Positions 34,947 through 48,087 of a stretch of 64,000 nucleotides of DNA are shown piece after piece. The position numbers and the translations under genes are program-made. Each line of letters begins with the position of its first letter. Position 1 is the stretch's first letter. The notes under the pieces are model-generated. The model saw nothing but the letters and a program-made list of their open reading frames with translations, made no database searches and had not been told where the DNA came from. The DNA is from Apium graveolens (lineage: Eukaryota; Streptophyta; Magnoliopsida; Apiales; Apiaceae): contig NC_133647.1 in NCBI RefSeq assembly GCF_009905375.1, positions 5,954,595 to 6,018,594 of the forward strand, in the 5' to 3' direction.

Positions 34947-36492
34947 TTTTAGTGTGCCCTAGAGACAACACTATGATATTTTAGTTTAAGACATTTGGAT
35001 TATTAATGTGTATGTTCTATTGATTATTCCCTTTATAATTTATTAATTCTTAAATTACTGCGATATAAATGTTAGATTAATAAATGTCCTTGAAATATGA
35101 TATGCAATTCTATATTTCTAAGTATGTGACTTAGAAATGAGATTATGAGAATAGTATCAATATTCCTAAAGGTCCGTAGTCGAGTATTATAATTAAGGGA
35201 CAATAATAATGCATTAAGACTGATGTGTTTGTTAACTGATGATCACATCTCATTGATCATATGTATAGTGATACTAAAGTCAAAGACACGGGCATATGTA
35301 TATGTACATGGTACTGGATAGGCCCGATGTTAGATTCTACATGTCTGTTGTGTCATAAGTAATTCTCACAGTGATAATGATGTAATGGTCCTTAGACCTG
35401 AAGTCATTATATTTCTATTCGAGAATTAATATACATTGATTTCATTAAAAGTTATCCTTGACTGGGTAATGATAAAAGTGGACATTAGGTATATTACGAA
35501 TCATATGAAAAATATGAATGATCTAGATGGGATTTAATCCTCCTATTATAGGAGTGATATTATTGGCCTCTTGTGTGAGCTAGACCATGAAATACGTGGT
35601 CACGCTCAAATGTTGATTTGATATGATAGTCTACTCATTAATCAAGGAAACTTGGATTAAACTATGATGAGGATGAACCATATTACATGCCTCTAGTTTA
35701 ATCTATAATATTTGGTGAAAGGGACTATATTACATTGTACATTATTCACGAAAGGTTTAATCGATCAACGATCAATTTTTATTACTTGGGTAGCAATAAT
35801 GTATTACTAGATGCCGCTCATTATTTATGATTTTAAATTAGATTTAAAATTCGTTGACAACGTAATAATAACCTATAGGGTCACACACAAAGAATGCTTG
35901 AAGGATTATTTAATTTAAATTCGATTTAAATTATATTAAAGTAATTCGAATTATTTATAATATTAATTAAGTATGACTTAATTAATTAGATAAATAATGA
36001 TATTCAAATTTACTAATATTAATTATGAAATTCAGTTGTTAAATAATTAAGTGTGACTTAATTACAAATAAGAAGTTTGAATTAATAATAACTCTTAATT
36101 AGTTAAGAGTTATAATTCGTTTTTTTACTCTCTATATAATATCTCTTGTGGCTGATTTATAAGATTAGACTTTTACTTAAACCCTAACCACCAAGAGAGA
36201 AGATGGAGAAATCAAGAAGAAACGAGTTTGTGCTAGTACACATCCAATTTTGAGTTCAAGCATTCGTGTGGATACCGATAGAGCGTAGATCACGAGAGTA
36301 GGATGCGTGGTGATTGAACAATATTTGGATCTCCATTATTCAACCAATTTGTAAAGCTTCTTAAGGTAAACAATCTGATCTACGAATTAAATATATGTTT
36401 TTCGCATGGATCTTGCGGTGGGTTTCGAAAATTCTGATTTTTCACGTTTTTAATTATTATTTTCATTGCGTTTATATGATCGAAACCCTTCA
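34947..36492 (+). repeat. Copia W solo LTR
   Basis: 1546 bp, homologous to the full W LTR (5946-7499) over its whole length. The first base pair is mutated (TT instead of TG) and it ends AAACCCTTCA. Flanked by CAATT at 34942-34946 and 36493-36497. No PBS or internal W sequence follows, so this is a product of recombination between the two LTRs of the element that persists in unit 1. Confidence 0.92.
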
Positions 36493-36497
36493 CAATT

Positions 36498-36912
36498 GAC
36501 AACTATACCTGACACGTCATGGATTAGCTCCGCATAAGTGTTAAATAGATCTTTTTGAGCTTGTGCAAAAGAAGCTAAGTCTCAAAACAACTATACTAAT
36601 AGGTGCCCGTACCTCTAGTCATTGCCGTTATAAGAGCACGAGCATTTTTAGATGTCCTAGATTCTGCGATTTTTTAACACCTATAAAGTCTGTCTACGTG
36701 TTAATATAACTCCAATTGGGCTCGTGAATTGTGCAAAGATCTGTGTCTAATATCTAATTCTTTTATTTCATTTTTTCAACTTTTCTTATTTTAGTTAATA
36801 CATCAAGCTTAATAAATTTTAAGAATATTATATAATTAATGTAATATAAATGTGCATAATTGTATTTTATAATATATTATATATTGTATATATACAACTT
36901 TAAGGTTTAGTG
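36498..36912. other. AT-rich flank, unassigned (unit 2)
   Basis: Paralog of 12239-12655; nothing recognisable. Confidence 0.4.
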
Positions 36913-37395
36913 ATCCGTAATGTTGGATCATCGAACAAGAATTTTAATGAAATTAAAATTACAATTCAAGACATGACTAGTTAATGGGAACCCATATTGA
37001 TCGTGGTTTCACTATTATCAAATCACAAAGTGTAAAATCTGATTTTTTTAAAAAATATTACACATTTCTAAAATCATTCGGTAACATCATCTGTATCGTT
37101 GGATGGTCAAACAAGAATTTTAAAAAAATAAAACCACAATTAGGAACACGACTAAAAAAATAAAAACACCACTCGGGACAGGACTAGATAACAGGAACTA
37201 TTATTGACCGTAATTTGATTATTATAAAAGCACACCATATAAAATCTAAATTTATTTTAAAAAATTTATACATCTAAAAAATTAGTAGGTAACATCATCC
37301 GTATGGTTCGATCGTCGAACAAGAATTTTAAAAAAAGAGAATCACCACTTGAGACAAGACTAGGTAATACGAACCCATGTTGACCGTAGTTTGAC
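36913..37395. repeat. Satellite B (unit 2)
   Basis: Paralog of 12656-13140, about 2.5 units with unit starts at CCGTAATGTTGGATC, CTGTATCGTTGGATG and CCGTATGGTTCGATC. Confidence 0.7.
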
Positions 37396-37537
37396 TATTA
37401 TTAATATAAGTTATCTTTTAGTAAAAAATATTAAGTTTTCATAAACACCGAGAAATACCAATTAAATTATTTCTTGTACAAACGTTGATCCATAAAAAAA
37501 CATTATATATTTCAGTGTTAATAAAATATATAGATAA

Positions 37538-37547
37538 CTAACTAATA
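37538..37547. other. Empty target site of the MULE
   Basis: A single CTAACTAATA with flanks matching both sides of the MULE in unit 1 (13271-13280 and 14209 onward). Confidence 0.85.
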
Positions 37548-39400
37548 CACATCCAAAAGTTTCGTGTGTCATTTATTATATTTTTTATTTTTTAATAAAA
37601 TATATAAAAAAACATTTAGGTTATAATTTACTGGCATATAACTTAAGTAATATCGATAACATCAAAAATAAGGTAACTAATTTACTCCACACGTAAAATT
37701 GTGAATTAAAAAAACTATTTAAAGGTAGGTATCTCCTTTACTAATAATTAATATTAATGTCTATTTAGTAGAAGAAAATCATATTAAAAATTGAGAAAAT
37801 ATTAATAACTAATATTTGATTAAAAAAAATAGATGTCAAATGCAACTTAGTTATTTAAAACCCATATTTCTAAAATCTACAATTTTTACTTTTATTAACT
37901 TTTGAAAAGGTCATTTAGTTGATAAATGCCTACTATTTTTGGGCCTAATATGGAAAAACCTAATAGTTTATAAATATGTAATAACTTTGGGCGTGCTTGT
38001 AAATGATTGTATGGTCCATAATGGAGAACATTCTAGTTACTTAAAATTTTGATTATATAAGTTCAACCTAAGAGCAAAGAGGAGCAAGAGGTTCATCTAC
38101 AATTATTACCACGAATACATCTTCTTTTAGTTTTTGTTCTCATTTCTCAAAAAAACAAAAAAAAAATTTACAAGATCCCTTTTCTCAACAAAATAGTTTC
38201 ATTTTCACCAAAAAGAAATTTGTAGAGCAAAGAGCGGGCTTATACAAATTCATTAACATACATACGTGTCATGTATTTATATATATTTAGCATATTCGGT
38301 AATACTCTGTATCAAGATTAGTTATTTTCACATTAGAAAAGAAATCCCATGCTTTATAGAACATTTTTTGTTGGATTAAGGTAAGTTCTCTTAATCCATG
38401 TTTCCTTGCTATATTTTTAATTTAATTTACCATATTTTCATGTAATAATTATAATAGATCTTGTAGATTACAATTAATATTAAGGAATTGATTGATATTA
38501 AAGAAATATTCAGTAAAAATGATTAATTTAGGATTGAGTATATACAAATTGACGGTTGTTATTCATTTATATAAGTAGATATATTTTTATAGTTATATTA
38601 ATTTTCACATTTAATAATTTTATGTCCATAAAATATTTACAAGAAATAATGAAGAAAATGCTCCACAAATATGAAAGAAGATGATGAAAATCATGGTACT
38701 TTAACAATATTAGAAATGAATCTTCATTATATAATGTCTATTTTGGACTTTATAACTTTTTGGAATTTTTAAATTTTTTGAATATTATTCTTACTTTAGA
38801 GAGACTTGCCCAAACTCGAGTGTCAATTGCAAAGATGATGGCTGTGGCATGGGCTGAGTCATCACCTGTACATGATTTGGAGCCAGGGCGGAGCAACTGG
38901 GGAATTGATGGAAAAGAAGGTCCGTCACCTAGCAGATGGTACAAATCCTGCAAGTACACTACCACATCTGCTACAAATCCTGCAAGTACACTACCACCAC
39001 AGGAAGTGGTGGATGAAGTTTCTGATAAAACTCAGGTGGTCCACCAAGTACTGCTGAGGAGCCATTCATCATTGTAGGAATATAAGTATAAAGGGAAAAT
39101 TAATTAAAACATTGTTAAACTATTAGCCTTTTAATTCAAACGTTGCTAAATAGGTCCTTGAATTATTATAATTGTTTTACTTTTTCCAATCCCTGGACAT
39201 TTAATTTTTTCTAATTCTCATACTTGCGTGACGTTATTCAAATATGAGGTGGTAAATAAAAAATAAAAAATGCCGAGTTGTATTCTTAAATGGAACATAT
39301 GCCATGAAACTCCATGAAATTCACTAATAGACTTAAAAACGTGGAGTTTGCAAATTATGCTTAAAATCTAGTTAACAACTCACGAAACCAACTTTCAAAA
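37548..39400. other. AT-rich unassigned stretch (unit 2)
   Basis: Paralog of 14209-16040. The less AT-rich island is at 38790-39080 and carries a local duplication of AATCCTGCAAGTACACTACC (38945 and 38976) not found in unit 1. It has an open frame on each strand, neither recognised. Confidence 0.35.
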
Positions 39401-40401
39401 GCAGTTTGAAAGATAACAATATTGGAAATAATATTCAAAGACTATTATAAAATCATGAAATTTAAATAAACATTTCAAGACAACATAATACAAGAATTAG
39501 AGAAGTATTTGGTTCAAGTCCCGTTGTTGGCCAAACCGGATTTAAATGAAACTTTGTGTTTATACTTGGCTGCTTCCGAAAACGACTTGAGCGTTGTGTT
39601 AGTAATGGAGGAAGAAGCTAAAGTTCAGAAAGCAATCTACTATGTGAGCAAGATTCTACATTGAGCTGAGTTAAACTATTCGACTATAGAAAAGTTTGCC
39701 CTAGCCCTGATTATGACTTCAAGGAAATTGCATCCTTATTCCAAGTGCATAAGATTAAAGTATTGATAAATCAGCCTTTGAAAAACATCATTCATAGTCC
39801 AAAGGCCAGTGGAAGATTAATTAATGGGCAATAGAGCTTGGTGACTTTGATATCAAGTATAGACCTAAAACAATAACTAAAGCTCAAGCTTTGATTGACT
39901 TCGTGTTGAATGTGTCATCGACAACCAAGAAGTCGAGGGTACGAAGATACTCAAGGAGATATGAATGAAAAAGAGGAAGAGAAGAAATTTGAGACCAAGG
40001 AATTTTGGGTGCTCTATTTTGATGGGGCATAAAAAACAAATTCAAGTGGAGATGGGCTAGTATTGTAGAGCCCAGATGGTTTCATGATTAAATATTCCAT
40101 GAAGTTGGATTTTCTTAGTATGAACAACTAGTTAGAATCTGAAGCTCTGATAGCAGGACTTTGCCTAGATGGAACTGAGAGTTAAAAACTTGAAGTTCTA
40201 TTAAGATTCAAAGTTTGCGGTGACCCAAGTTAAGGGAGAATTTGAGGCAAGGGATGAAACCATTACTAAATATGCGAGACTTGTGAGAGTTATGATGAGT
40301 CAGTTTGCTTAATGCCATGTTGAGTACATCCCAAGGAAGGAAAATTCTAAGGCAGAAGTGTTCTCTAAGTTTGCTTTGTCAGAATTAGAAGAATGTTCTG
40401 G
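39401..40401 (+). pseudogene. Ty3/gypsy RNase H fragment (unit 2)
   Basis: Paralog of 16041-17041, with more stops (for example a TGA inside the HGAELNYS motif region near 39662). Same abrupt end at the satellite. Confidence 0.7.
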
Positions 40402-41365
40402 AAGACTGTTGAGTATATCACTAATATATATATATATATTGACATCCATACGGTTGGATCGATGAAAAGTATTTTTAAAAAAGTAAAAATACAAATTCAG
40501 GACTAAATACTAATTAGTTTTACTGGTCAAACTGATACCTGACTATTAAAATGGAAAACTAAATAAAATTATTTTGATCTGAAACTTTGATTATATCACT
40601 AATATATATATTTATTGATATTTATATGTTTGGATCTCTGAAAAATATCCTTTAAAAAATCGAAACACCAATTCAGGACTAAAAACTGGTTAGTTGTACT
40701 ACTCAAACTGATGTTTGACTATTAAAATGACAAACCAAATAAATTTATTTTGAACTGAAAATTTGATTATATCACTAATATATATCTATTGATATCCATA
40801 TGGTTGGATAGATAATTTTTAAAAAAAAATTGAAACACCAATTCAGGACTCAACACTATGTAGTTATACTAGTCAAACCGAGGTTTGACTTTTAAAATGG
40901 CAAACCAAATAAAATTATTTTGATCTAAAACTTTGGTTATATCACTAATATAACTAGGTCAATTGACATCCATACGGTTGGATCGATGAAAAATATTTTA
41001 AAAAAAATTAAAACACCAATTTAGGACTAGACATTAGTTAGCTATTTTAGTCAAACTGATGCCTCATTGTTAAAATGGTAAACCAAATAAATTATTTTGA
41101 TCAGAAATTTTAGTTATATCACTAATATCTATATCTATTTACATCCATACGGTTGGATCGATGAAAAATATTTTTAAAAATCCGAAACACCATGTCAGGA
41201 CTAAACACTAGTTAGTTGTACTAGTCAAACTGATGCTTGGCTTTTAAAATGGCATACCAAATAAAATTATTTTCATTTAAAATTTTGGTATATTACTTAA
41301 ATATATATATTGACATCCATACGGTTGGATCGATGAAAAATATTTTTAAGAAAATTGAAACGCCA
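40402..41365. repeat. Satellite A, about 5.5 units (unit 2)
   Basis: ATATCACTAAT at 40415, 40593, 40769, 40939 and 41116, spacing 170-178 bp. A single uninterrupted array runs from the RNase H fragment to the G chromodomain, whereas unit 1 has two arrays separated by about 5.7 kb. Confidence 0.9.
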
Positions 41366-41613
41366 ATCCATGTGTCACTGTTGAAGCATTATTTTCCAGA
41401 TTCGAATCATGTGATAGAATATGAGCCAATCGAGATTCAGCCAGACTTGTCTTTTGTATAGCGACCAGTACAGATTTTAGACGGGCAGGAAATAGTGCTT
41501 AGGATTAAGTCTGTGTCTTTAGTGCGAGTCTTGTGGAGGAATCCCAAGGTTGAAGAATCGACTTCGGAGTTGGAAAGCGAAATGCAAACTGAGTATTCTC
41601 ACTTGTTTTCTTA
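41366..41613 (+). pseudogene. Gypsy G integrase C-terminus (unit 2)
   Basis: Paralog of 24687-24929 with an in-frame TAG after DLSFV (41459-41461). The remainder (VSLVRVLWRNPKVEESTSEL) has a Trp-to-Ser change in the chromodomain-like motif. Followed by PPT and LTR. Confidence 0.75.
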
Positions 41614-41640
41614 AGCTGATTCTGAGGACAGAATCATGTT

Positions 41641-41653
41641 AAGGGGGGAATGA
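41641..41653 (+). other. Polypurine tract of gypsy G (unit 2)
   Basis: AAGGGGGGAATGA directly before the LTR start. Confidence 0.8.
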
Positions 41654-44648
41654 TGTGATATCCTGGAAAATTATGTGCATATTTTGTGTTAAATAAATAA
41701 ATATAATATGTTGTACGAGTTTAAAATGATTATTGTCATGATTTTACGTGTTATAATTGCTATTTTTGGCCCCGCAAGGACCAAAAAAATTTTCGATTAA
41801 TTGTTATGTGTTTAATATGCATTTATTTGAATCGATCCGCAATATGGATGCATGTTTATTAGCGTCTTTATCGAGGTACTCGTTTTATCTCGTTTTATGT
41901 GCGTTTTAATGTATTTTATGTGTTTTCGGGGTTTTCTGTTAATTTAGGAATCCTTTCGGTTTCTCAAAAAGAAACGGACCGGGACCCTACCAGGACGTTA
42001 AAGCCCTCGAAAATCGTATTTTTGTTTTTATAAAATTTTGGGACCATCAAATGTCTAATATCTTTGCATTTTTGAATTATTCCTAATTATTGGGGAATTT
42101 TAATTTAAATTTTATATTTATTTGCTTCTAAAAGTATTCCCCATAAATTTTATTTTTGGGCCTAATTATTTTAATTATGGGAATAAAACTTCCTTAATTG
42201 ATTTTCGATATAGAATTTCAGAAAATATAAATAGCTGGATAATTCTTTTTAATTCATTTATTTTCATTAAAAAATTCAGAAAATAGAAAGAAAATCAAGA
42301 ACTTGAGTTTTGGTGTTACAAATCCATTTTTGTTCTTCATCCAACGATTTCAGGAGCTTCGGTGATCCTTTTTGACGTTCTAATGCTCGAATTGAAGCCC
42401 TTTTCATGCTCTATCTTTTGATACAATCATCATCAACAAAGGTTGATTATCTTGTTAATTCATTATTTTGGTTTTGGGTTCGAATTAGTGTTCTTCGTTA
42501 TATTGATCTTTGGGTGATTTTGATAGTAGGAATAGCTTTAGCTTGTTCAATATAGTCGATTTATGCTATAAGATTGTAGGTTGTAGTCCCGACCTACAAC
42601 CCGGATGGGTTTGGGTGACTTGGTCCTCACCCATTTCATTCTAATTCAAACCCGGTTTTAAACGTAGAATTCCCAATTTCTGTTTCTTAATTCTGTTTCT
42701 GCCCTTTTCCTTTTAAACTTTAATCAAAATTCATTTTCTATTTTCTAAAAATCATTTCTTTTACTTTCAAAAATCATTTAGTTATTATTTTAAGTTCTAA
42801 AAAAATTATTTACTTAATTATTTTAAATTTCAAAAAATTAATTATTTTTTTATTATTTTCAAAAAAATCCAATTTGATTTAATTATTTATAATTTATTTT
42901 AGTTAATTATTTATGGATTTAATTAATTGATTAAGTCATGTAATCAAATAATTTTATTTATAGATAGTTATTTAAAATTTATATTTAGTTATTTAAAATC
43001 AATTAATATTATTATTAATTGATATATTTCTATTTTATTCTAATTTTATTCGTAATAAATAAACCATTCCTCCGTTTAATACGAAACGAACGTGTGTAGA
43101 CTCATAAAAATATTCTGTTTCCAATAAAAATACTTACGAGACCTAATTTCATTTTTATTGAAAGGTCGTTTGATTTGTGAGTCATTCTGAGTCGGTAGCT
43201 GATCGATAAATACTGCTATTGACCTGATTTCAATTCTAAATGTACTGAGACCTATCTTTTGACGATCTGACTTATGTGTTACATAAACTTTGTGATTATG
43301 TGTTATATGAATAACATGATTAGGTGTTATATGATATGCATGCTATTTGTTTACAGTTTTAAAATGCCATGATTAGTTATAAACGATCGTGTAGACGTCA
43401 AGACATATAGTTACGTCGATTGAGTTTGGTTCTGTCAATTAAGATAGTCCTTTTGTTTATAGTATCGAGTAGCAAGGAGCGCAATCAAGTGTTAGATGGA
43501 GTTGATAGCCAGCAGTTATAAACCAGCGTTATAGTGAGAAGTTATCGAGCATACCAGGCAAGTATTCCTGAACTTTCTTATGATACATTACAAGTTTTCT
43601 GCCCTATTCTAAATTCAAAATAGTGAATTACTTTGTTTATTCTTATACCAGGCAAGTAATCCAGAACTTTCTTGTAGTATAATTGCAAGTATCCCTACCT
43701 TCAATTAACATTCAAGCGATATTTATTCCGAACTCTATTATGGAAGTCTATACTATTCTAAGTTCAGAATAGTTAAAAATTTTATATTTCGTTGCAAATT
43801 ACTTTATATAGTGGAACGTTGAGATGAGATCAACGGATAACTAATTGTTCTAGTTATTTCTTCATCAGTTGACGCGATTACTCCGGACCATGTGAAATGG
43901 GGAGTTAAATGGATAAGGATGTCATTGATACAACTCCTTTAATCAAAATTGTTTTGTGAATTTGTTATTGGTTAGCATAAGAGGCCGATGCAGCGGTCCA
44001 GCATGAGCTATTATACGAAAGTGTAATATCTTACAAGGTGAATATATTTTTTTTTATTGATATCCAATAGGTACGGTATTGCTTCGGGATACCGAGACCT
44101 ATATTTACGGTATGGCTGCGGGATACCGATGCTGTTTCATGACTGATCATCAGGAACAATATAGTGCATAATTGTGATTTATTGAACATATCGCTTAAAT
44201 ATTAAAGATTATATCAGCTTCTAGTTTTACTCAGCTATTGTTATTGTTGTTCAATTATGAACTATATATTGCTTGCTGAGCATTTCTTCGCTCATACTTG
44301 TTTATTATTTTGATCTTTCAACTAAGTTAGAGCAGGTTTGAGTTCCAGGTTTCCCCAGGAGTTGTGCACTTGTAAATAGTTTGGTGTATTTTCCAGGTAG
44401 ACTGTTTTGGGACGTTTGAATAGTCTAGAGGTTTGTAATAATATCTGAATAATTTGTAAAACTAAATAGACTTATGGGTTGTAATAACATTTGGTTTGTA
44501 TTAGTGCCTATTTCATACTATAACTTGTGATTGATCCAGTTGCATGCAATGGGTCATATTTATTATTTTAATTCTATTATGCCTATTATATTGTGGTTTA
44601 TTGGTCAGTGACTCCCAAATTTAGACCCCGAATTTGGAGGGCGTCACA
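41654..44648 (+). repeat. Gypsy G 3' LTR, complete
   Basis: About 3.0 kb from TGTGATATCC to GGGCGTCACA. Followed by GCCTT (44649-44653), which fits a 5-bp target duplication whose left copy is partly deleted in unit 1 (GCC at 18192-18194). Contains the TTGTAGGT…ACCTACAA inverted repeat (42574-42600) and the TACGGTAT…GGGATACC repeat near 44070-44130. Confidence 0.88.
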
Positions 44649-46450
44649 GCCTTGGTCATAGAGGATGTGTAAAATGTTGTGCAGAATTTTGTTGGTTCTT
44701 TTGTAGCATCAAGCTCAGTACAACCCTTGTCTACATCAACACCTCGACAAATCCAAAATCTGTAAGCTCAAATCTCTTCACTATGGTCTTTCAATGCTTC
44801 TTTGTCAACTCAAGTCTCTCAGTTGATAGCTTTGGTGCAGAGTCAACAGGAAGACATCAAGACCCTAGTAGCCTCCCACAAACATCTCCACATGCAAAAT
44901 TCTGTCTCTTTGAGAGCTATTATGGGTGCTTTGAACATTCCTCTTCCTGTATTTCCAAAAGCAGTTAGACCTGAAATCCTACTCCTCTAATCTTGCCTGC
45001 TACCAAGACTAAGGGGGAGATAGAAGATATATTGCTAAAATCATTCAGTCAAGCCACAACCACAGTTCAAACAAGTCAAGTTAATGTTGGGAAAGGGAGA
45101 CTAGAGAAAGGAGCTAAGGGACCCCGTCTGGACAAAGAGTTTGATAAATTACTCAGGGTTCTCAAAGTTTCTCAAACCAATAACTTCTTCACCTGCAAAA
45201 AGGCTTTGGACTGTGAACAACTTTCAGGAAATGAGGATTGTGGCCAACATAAATGACTCTGGTATGGACAGATGTATGCAGATGTCTCTCAACTATCTAA
45301 TATCTAAAACAACATTTGAGCTAGACATTCTGATCAACAAAGTCAATGGGGTGATTCCAGACGACACTCTCTTGCTATATGAGCTCAAAAAGGCTAAAAT
45401 AACTGCTTTTCCAAAAGCATATCTCCAACCTAGCAAGGGAGTGACCTACATCTGTTCATCAACCAAAAGGTGCAAAAATTTTATGATTCCAAAGCAGTGT
45501 GTCATGTAAAATTTGAGGTTGATCATGATAATATAAGTTGGTTTGAAGCACAAAAGGATCAAGACTATAGAAGATGAAGATATGATAAAGATACTGGGAA
45601 GATATTTGAAAAATGCTGATAACCTGTTGTATAGAACTCAACTCAATACCAAAGATGATTTGGATAATGATGAGCAGAAAAAGGATGAAAACAAATCTTC
45701 TGGATCAAATCCAAGTCAATCTTCTAAAGCAACAGGAAGCAAGATGTATGAGAAAAGAAAGGAGAAAGAAGAGAGAAAAGAAGATGGAAAGAAAAGCAGG
45801 AGGAGTGGTGAAAGGGAGTCACAGAAAAAGAATGTCCATGAAGTAAAAGTTTCACAAGTCAAAACTACTCAAACCACCAAGCCAAGATAAACACCATCTC
45901 AACCAATCCCAATTTAAAAGCCTAAATTCCTACTCCAACAAACTGCAAATACCTTACTCAAACTACCAATCATATCCAGCCAAGTCACACTAAAGAAAAT
46001 CACAAACCTACATTCATTCAAGCCTCCAGGACTATTGGGAGAAAACCTAAGAAAATGTAAGCTAATGTTGGTGTCATCTGGAACTGTTTCAATCAAGATG
46101 ATTTTCTACCTCTAAACATGAGTGTAACAGATGATGACTACTTTCAACAACTATCTGAAGAAATAGTCAAAGTTTGGGTTGTCTCTTTTCCAGAAGTGAG
46201 AATCTATTATTTGGATGGCTCCTTCATCTTGCTTAGCAGGAAAGTAATGGAAACATTCTCAACTATAGAATTAAAGAGGGTGATTATCCTGATGAAGGCC
46301 AAGGATACAAGTACAAGAATGTGGAAGGCTGTGATGTCTGAAAGGCTGAGAGAAAGGAATGAAAGACATGCTAGGATTAAGGCTGAGAAGGATGAAAGGG
46401 AAAGGCAGTATTCCAGGGAGATAGAGATGTTTGAGAAAAGATCAAATTAA
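44649..46450 (+). pseudogene. Copia Z accessory ORF, main part
   Basis: Large plus-strand accessory region upstream of the Z PPT and LTR. Reading across several stops gives ALVIEDV …, then SLSTQVSQLIALVQSQQEDI (coiled-coil-like, 44802-44990), ILPATKTKGEIEDILLKSF-like sequence, a middle open piece (45141-45509: TFELDILINKVNGVIPDDTL), a lysine/glutamate-rich low-complexity tail (45543-45890, KRKEKEERKEDGKK), and a last open piece 46118-46450 (YYLDGSFILLSRKVMETFST … ERLRERNERHARIKAEKDER). The last piece resembles in layout a segment of the E accessory protein (Y-F-M-T-D-G-R-V, then E-L-E-H-V-L-F-L-L, D-D-R-I-T). No catalytic motif of pol is present. Function unknown. Confidence 0.5.
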
Positions 46451-46820
46451 CTCAAGGCTAGGGGGCTGAGTTGAATATCTAAAGATGGACATTTTCTAAA
46501 CATTCAAGTTGGCAGATTCTCAAGATTTAGAGTTGGTTACCTCAACAGTTACTCATTGGTTAAATGACTCAAGCTGGTAGAAGCCTTAAGAGGGACATAA
46601 ATAATTGAAGAACTACAAGTACTAGTAAATCTCAAGGACCTCATTAGGAAATAACCGGGCTATGAAAAATTCACTTGATGGCTATAATTGTTGAACTTAT
46701 GTAATCATCAAATGTATAAAAGTTTGTAATTATCAATCTGTCAATTTTTATGTAATTGATTTTAGCTTAGGGTTAGTCTTGTTATGAGGCATGAATTTGT
46801 GTTAAGCAATCTTCTCAAAA
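46451..46820 (+). other. Copia Z 3' untranslated stretch
   Basis: From the accessory stop to the PPT; no feature seen. Confidence 0.5.
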
Positions 46821-46832
46821 ATTGGGGGAGAT
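46821..46832 (+). other. Polypurine tract of copia Z
   Basis: ATTGGGGGAGAT immediately before TGTTGTGCAAG. Confidence 0.85.
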
Positions 46833-48087
46833 TGTTGTGCAAGACATGCCTGTATAATAATAAGACTAAGCTACATTGACATCCCTGAGATTTAGTTGTT
46901 TGATAATCAATTTTGTATTCTGGATTATATTTCCTGAGTCTGTAAAAAGGTTAGAAGATTAGACTAGATGATTTTTTTGAACAGATTCATGCTAAGGAAT
47001 AAACTCTGGAAGAAGATTAAGCCATGATCATGCCTCAGAGAAAAGTGTAGAAGCTTGGAGTTGAATAAAGCTGTTCTAGGAAAAATGTTTTAAGTCAAGA
47101 AATCTATAAGTCACAGATCAAGCTATATCGAGAAGTCATTCGAGAAGTCCAGAATGACTTATCGAGAAGTTCAAAATGGGTTATAGAGAAGTCTCAGAGA
47201 TATCGACAAGTCAGATGAAGACGTAGAGAACTGGAGATATCGACAAGTCATTTCTACATATAGAGAACTCAGAGATATTGACAAATCAAATAAAGATGTG
47301 AAGAGCTGGATATATCGACAAGTCAATTTCTCATATAGAGATCTCAGAGATATCGATAAGTCAAAATGTGTATATAGAGATCTTAGAGATATCGACAAGT
47401 CATTTCTACATGTAGAGATCTTAGAAAAATTGATAAGTTATTTCATATACAGAGATTAAGAGACCTCGATAAGTCATGTATACCTATAGAGAACTTAGAG
47501 ATCTCGATAAGTCATTATACTTATCGAGATGTCACTTATCTATAGAAAAACTGGAGATCTCAACATACTTGTCAAATACAGAACGCAGACAAGTTCAAGA
47601 TTCAAGATTATCTGTCAACCCACGATCTATTCACTAGATTGAAAAGTCTACAAAGTAGCTAGAAGTATACAAGATTAAGGGCCAAGATTAAATGGACAAA
47701 GGGTGGTCACAGACCTGCAATATTCTGCACATATTTGCTAAGCTAGAAATGAAAATAGAAAAAGATTGATTTAGAATGTAGTTTAATACATTTTAGTGCA
47801 AGTCTTGTAAATCCGTGCTGCTTGTCTACAAAGCATGCACTGGTCCTCAGTTTAGAAGTAACAAACATATTCATATTTTCTTAAGAATACGGAATTTGTA
47901 GCAACACCAACTTAAGTAATACAAATTAATTGAGTTTTAAAATTACTATGCTTGTTGATTTATTTCTTTGAACAAAATATCTCTGCAAATCTAAACTGCT
48001 TTGTTCACCTAATATCCAAACAAATTTAAAAAGGCTAAAAATCCTAGAAACACATTCATCCCCCTGTGTTGCATTCAATATCTAACA
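46833..48087 (+). repeat. Copia Z 3' LTR
   Basis: 1255 bp, TGTTGTGCAAG … ATATCTAACA, preceded by a PPT. It ends with a CATTCATCCCCCTGTGTTGC block akin to the ends of the Y and E LTRs. No 5' LTR of Z is in the window. It joins V-derived sequence at 48088 (candidate duplication AAATA, partner not found). Confidence 0.85.
47120..47560. repeat. Minisatellite inside the Z LTR
   Basis: About ten imperfect units of roughly 40 bp with the core AGAGATATCGACAAGTCA and the variant ATCGAGAAGTC. The open minus frame 47171-47398 is only a translation of this repeat (periodic SISLRSLY). Confidence 0.8.

Noticed and set aside
47171..47398. 75-codon frame with periodic SISLRSLY
   Set aside because: It is the translation of the minisatellite in the Z LTR.
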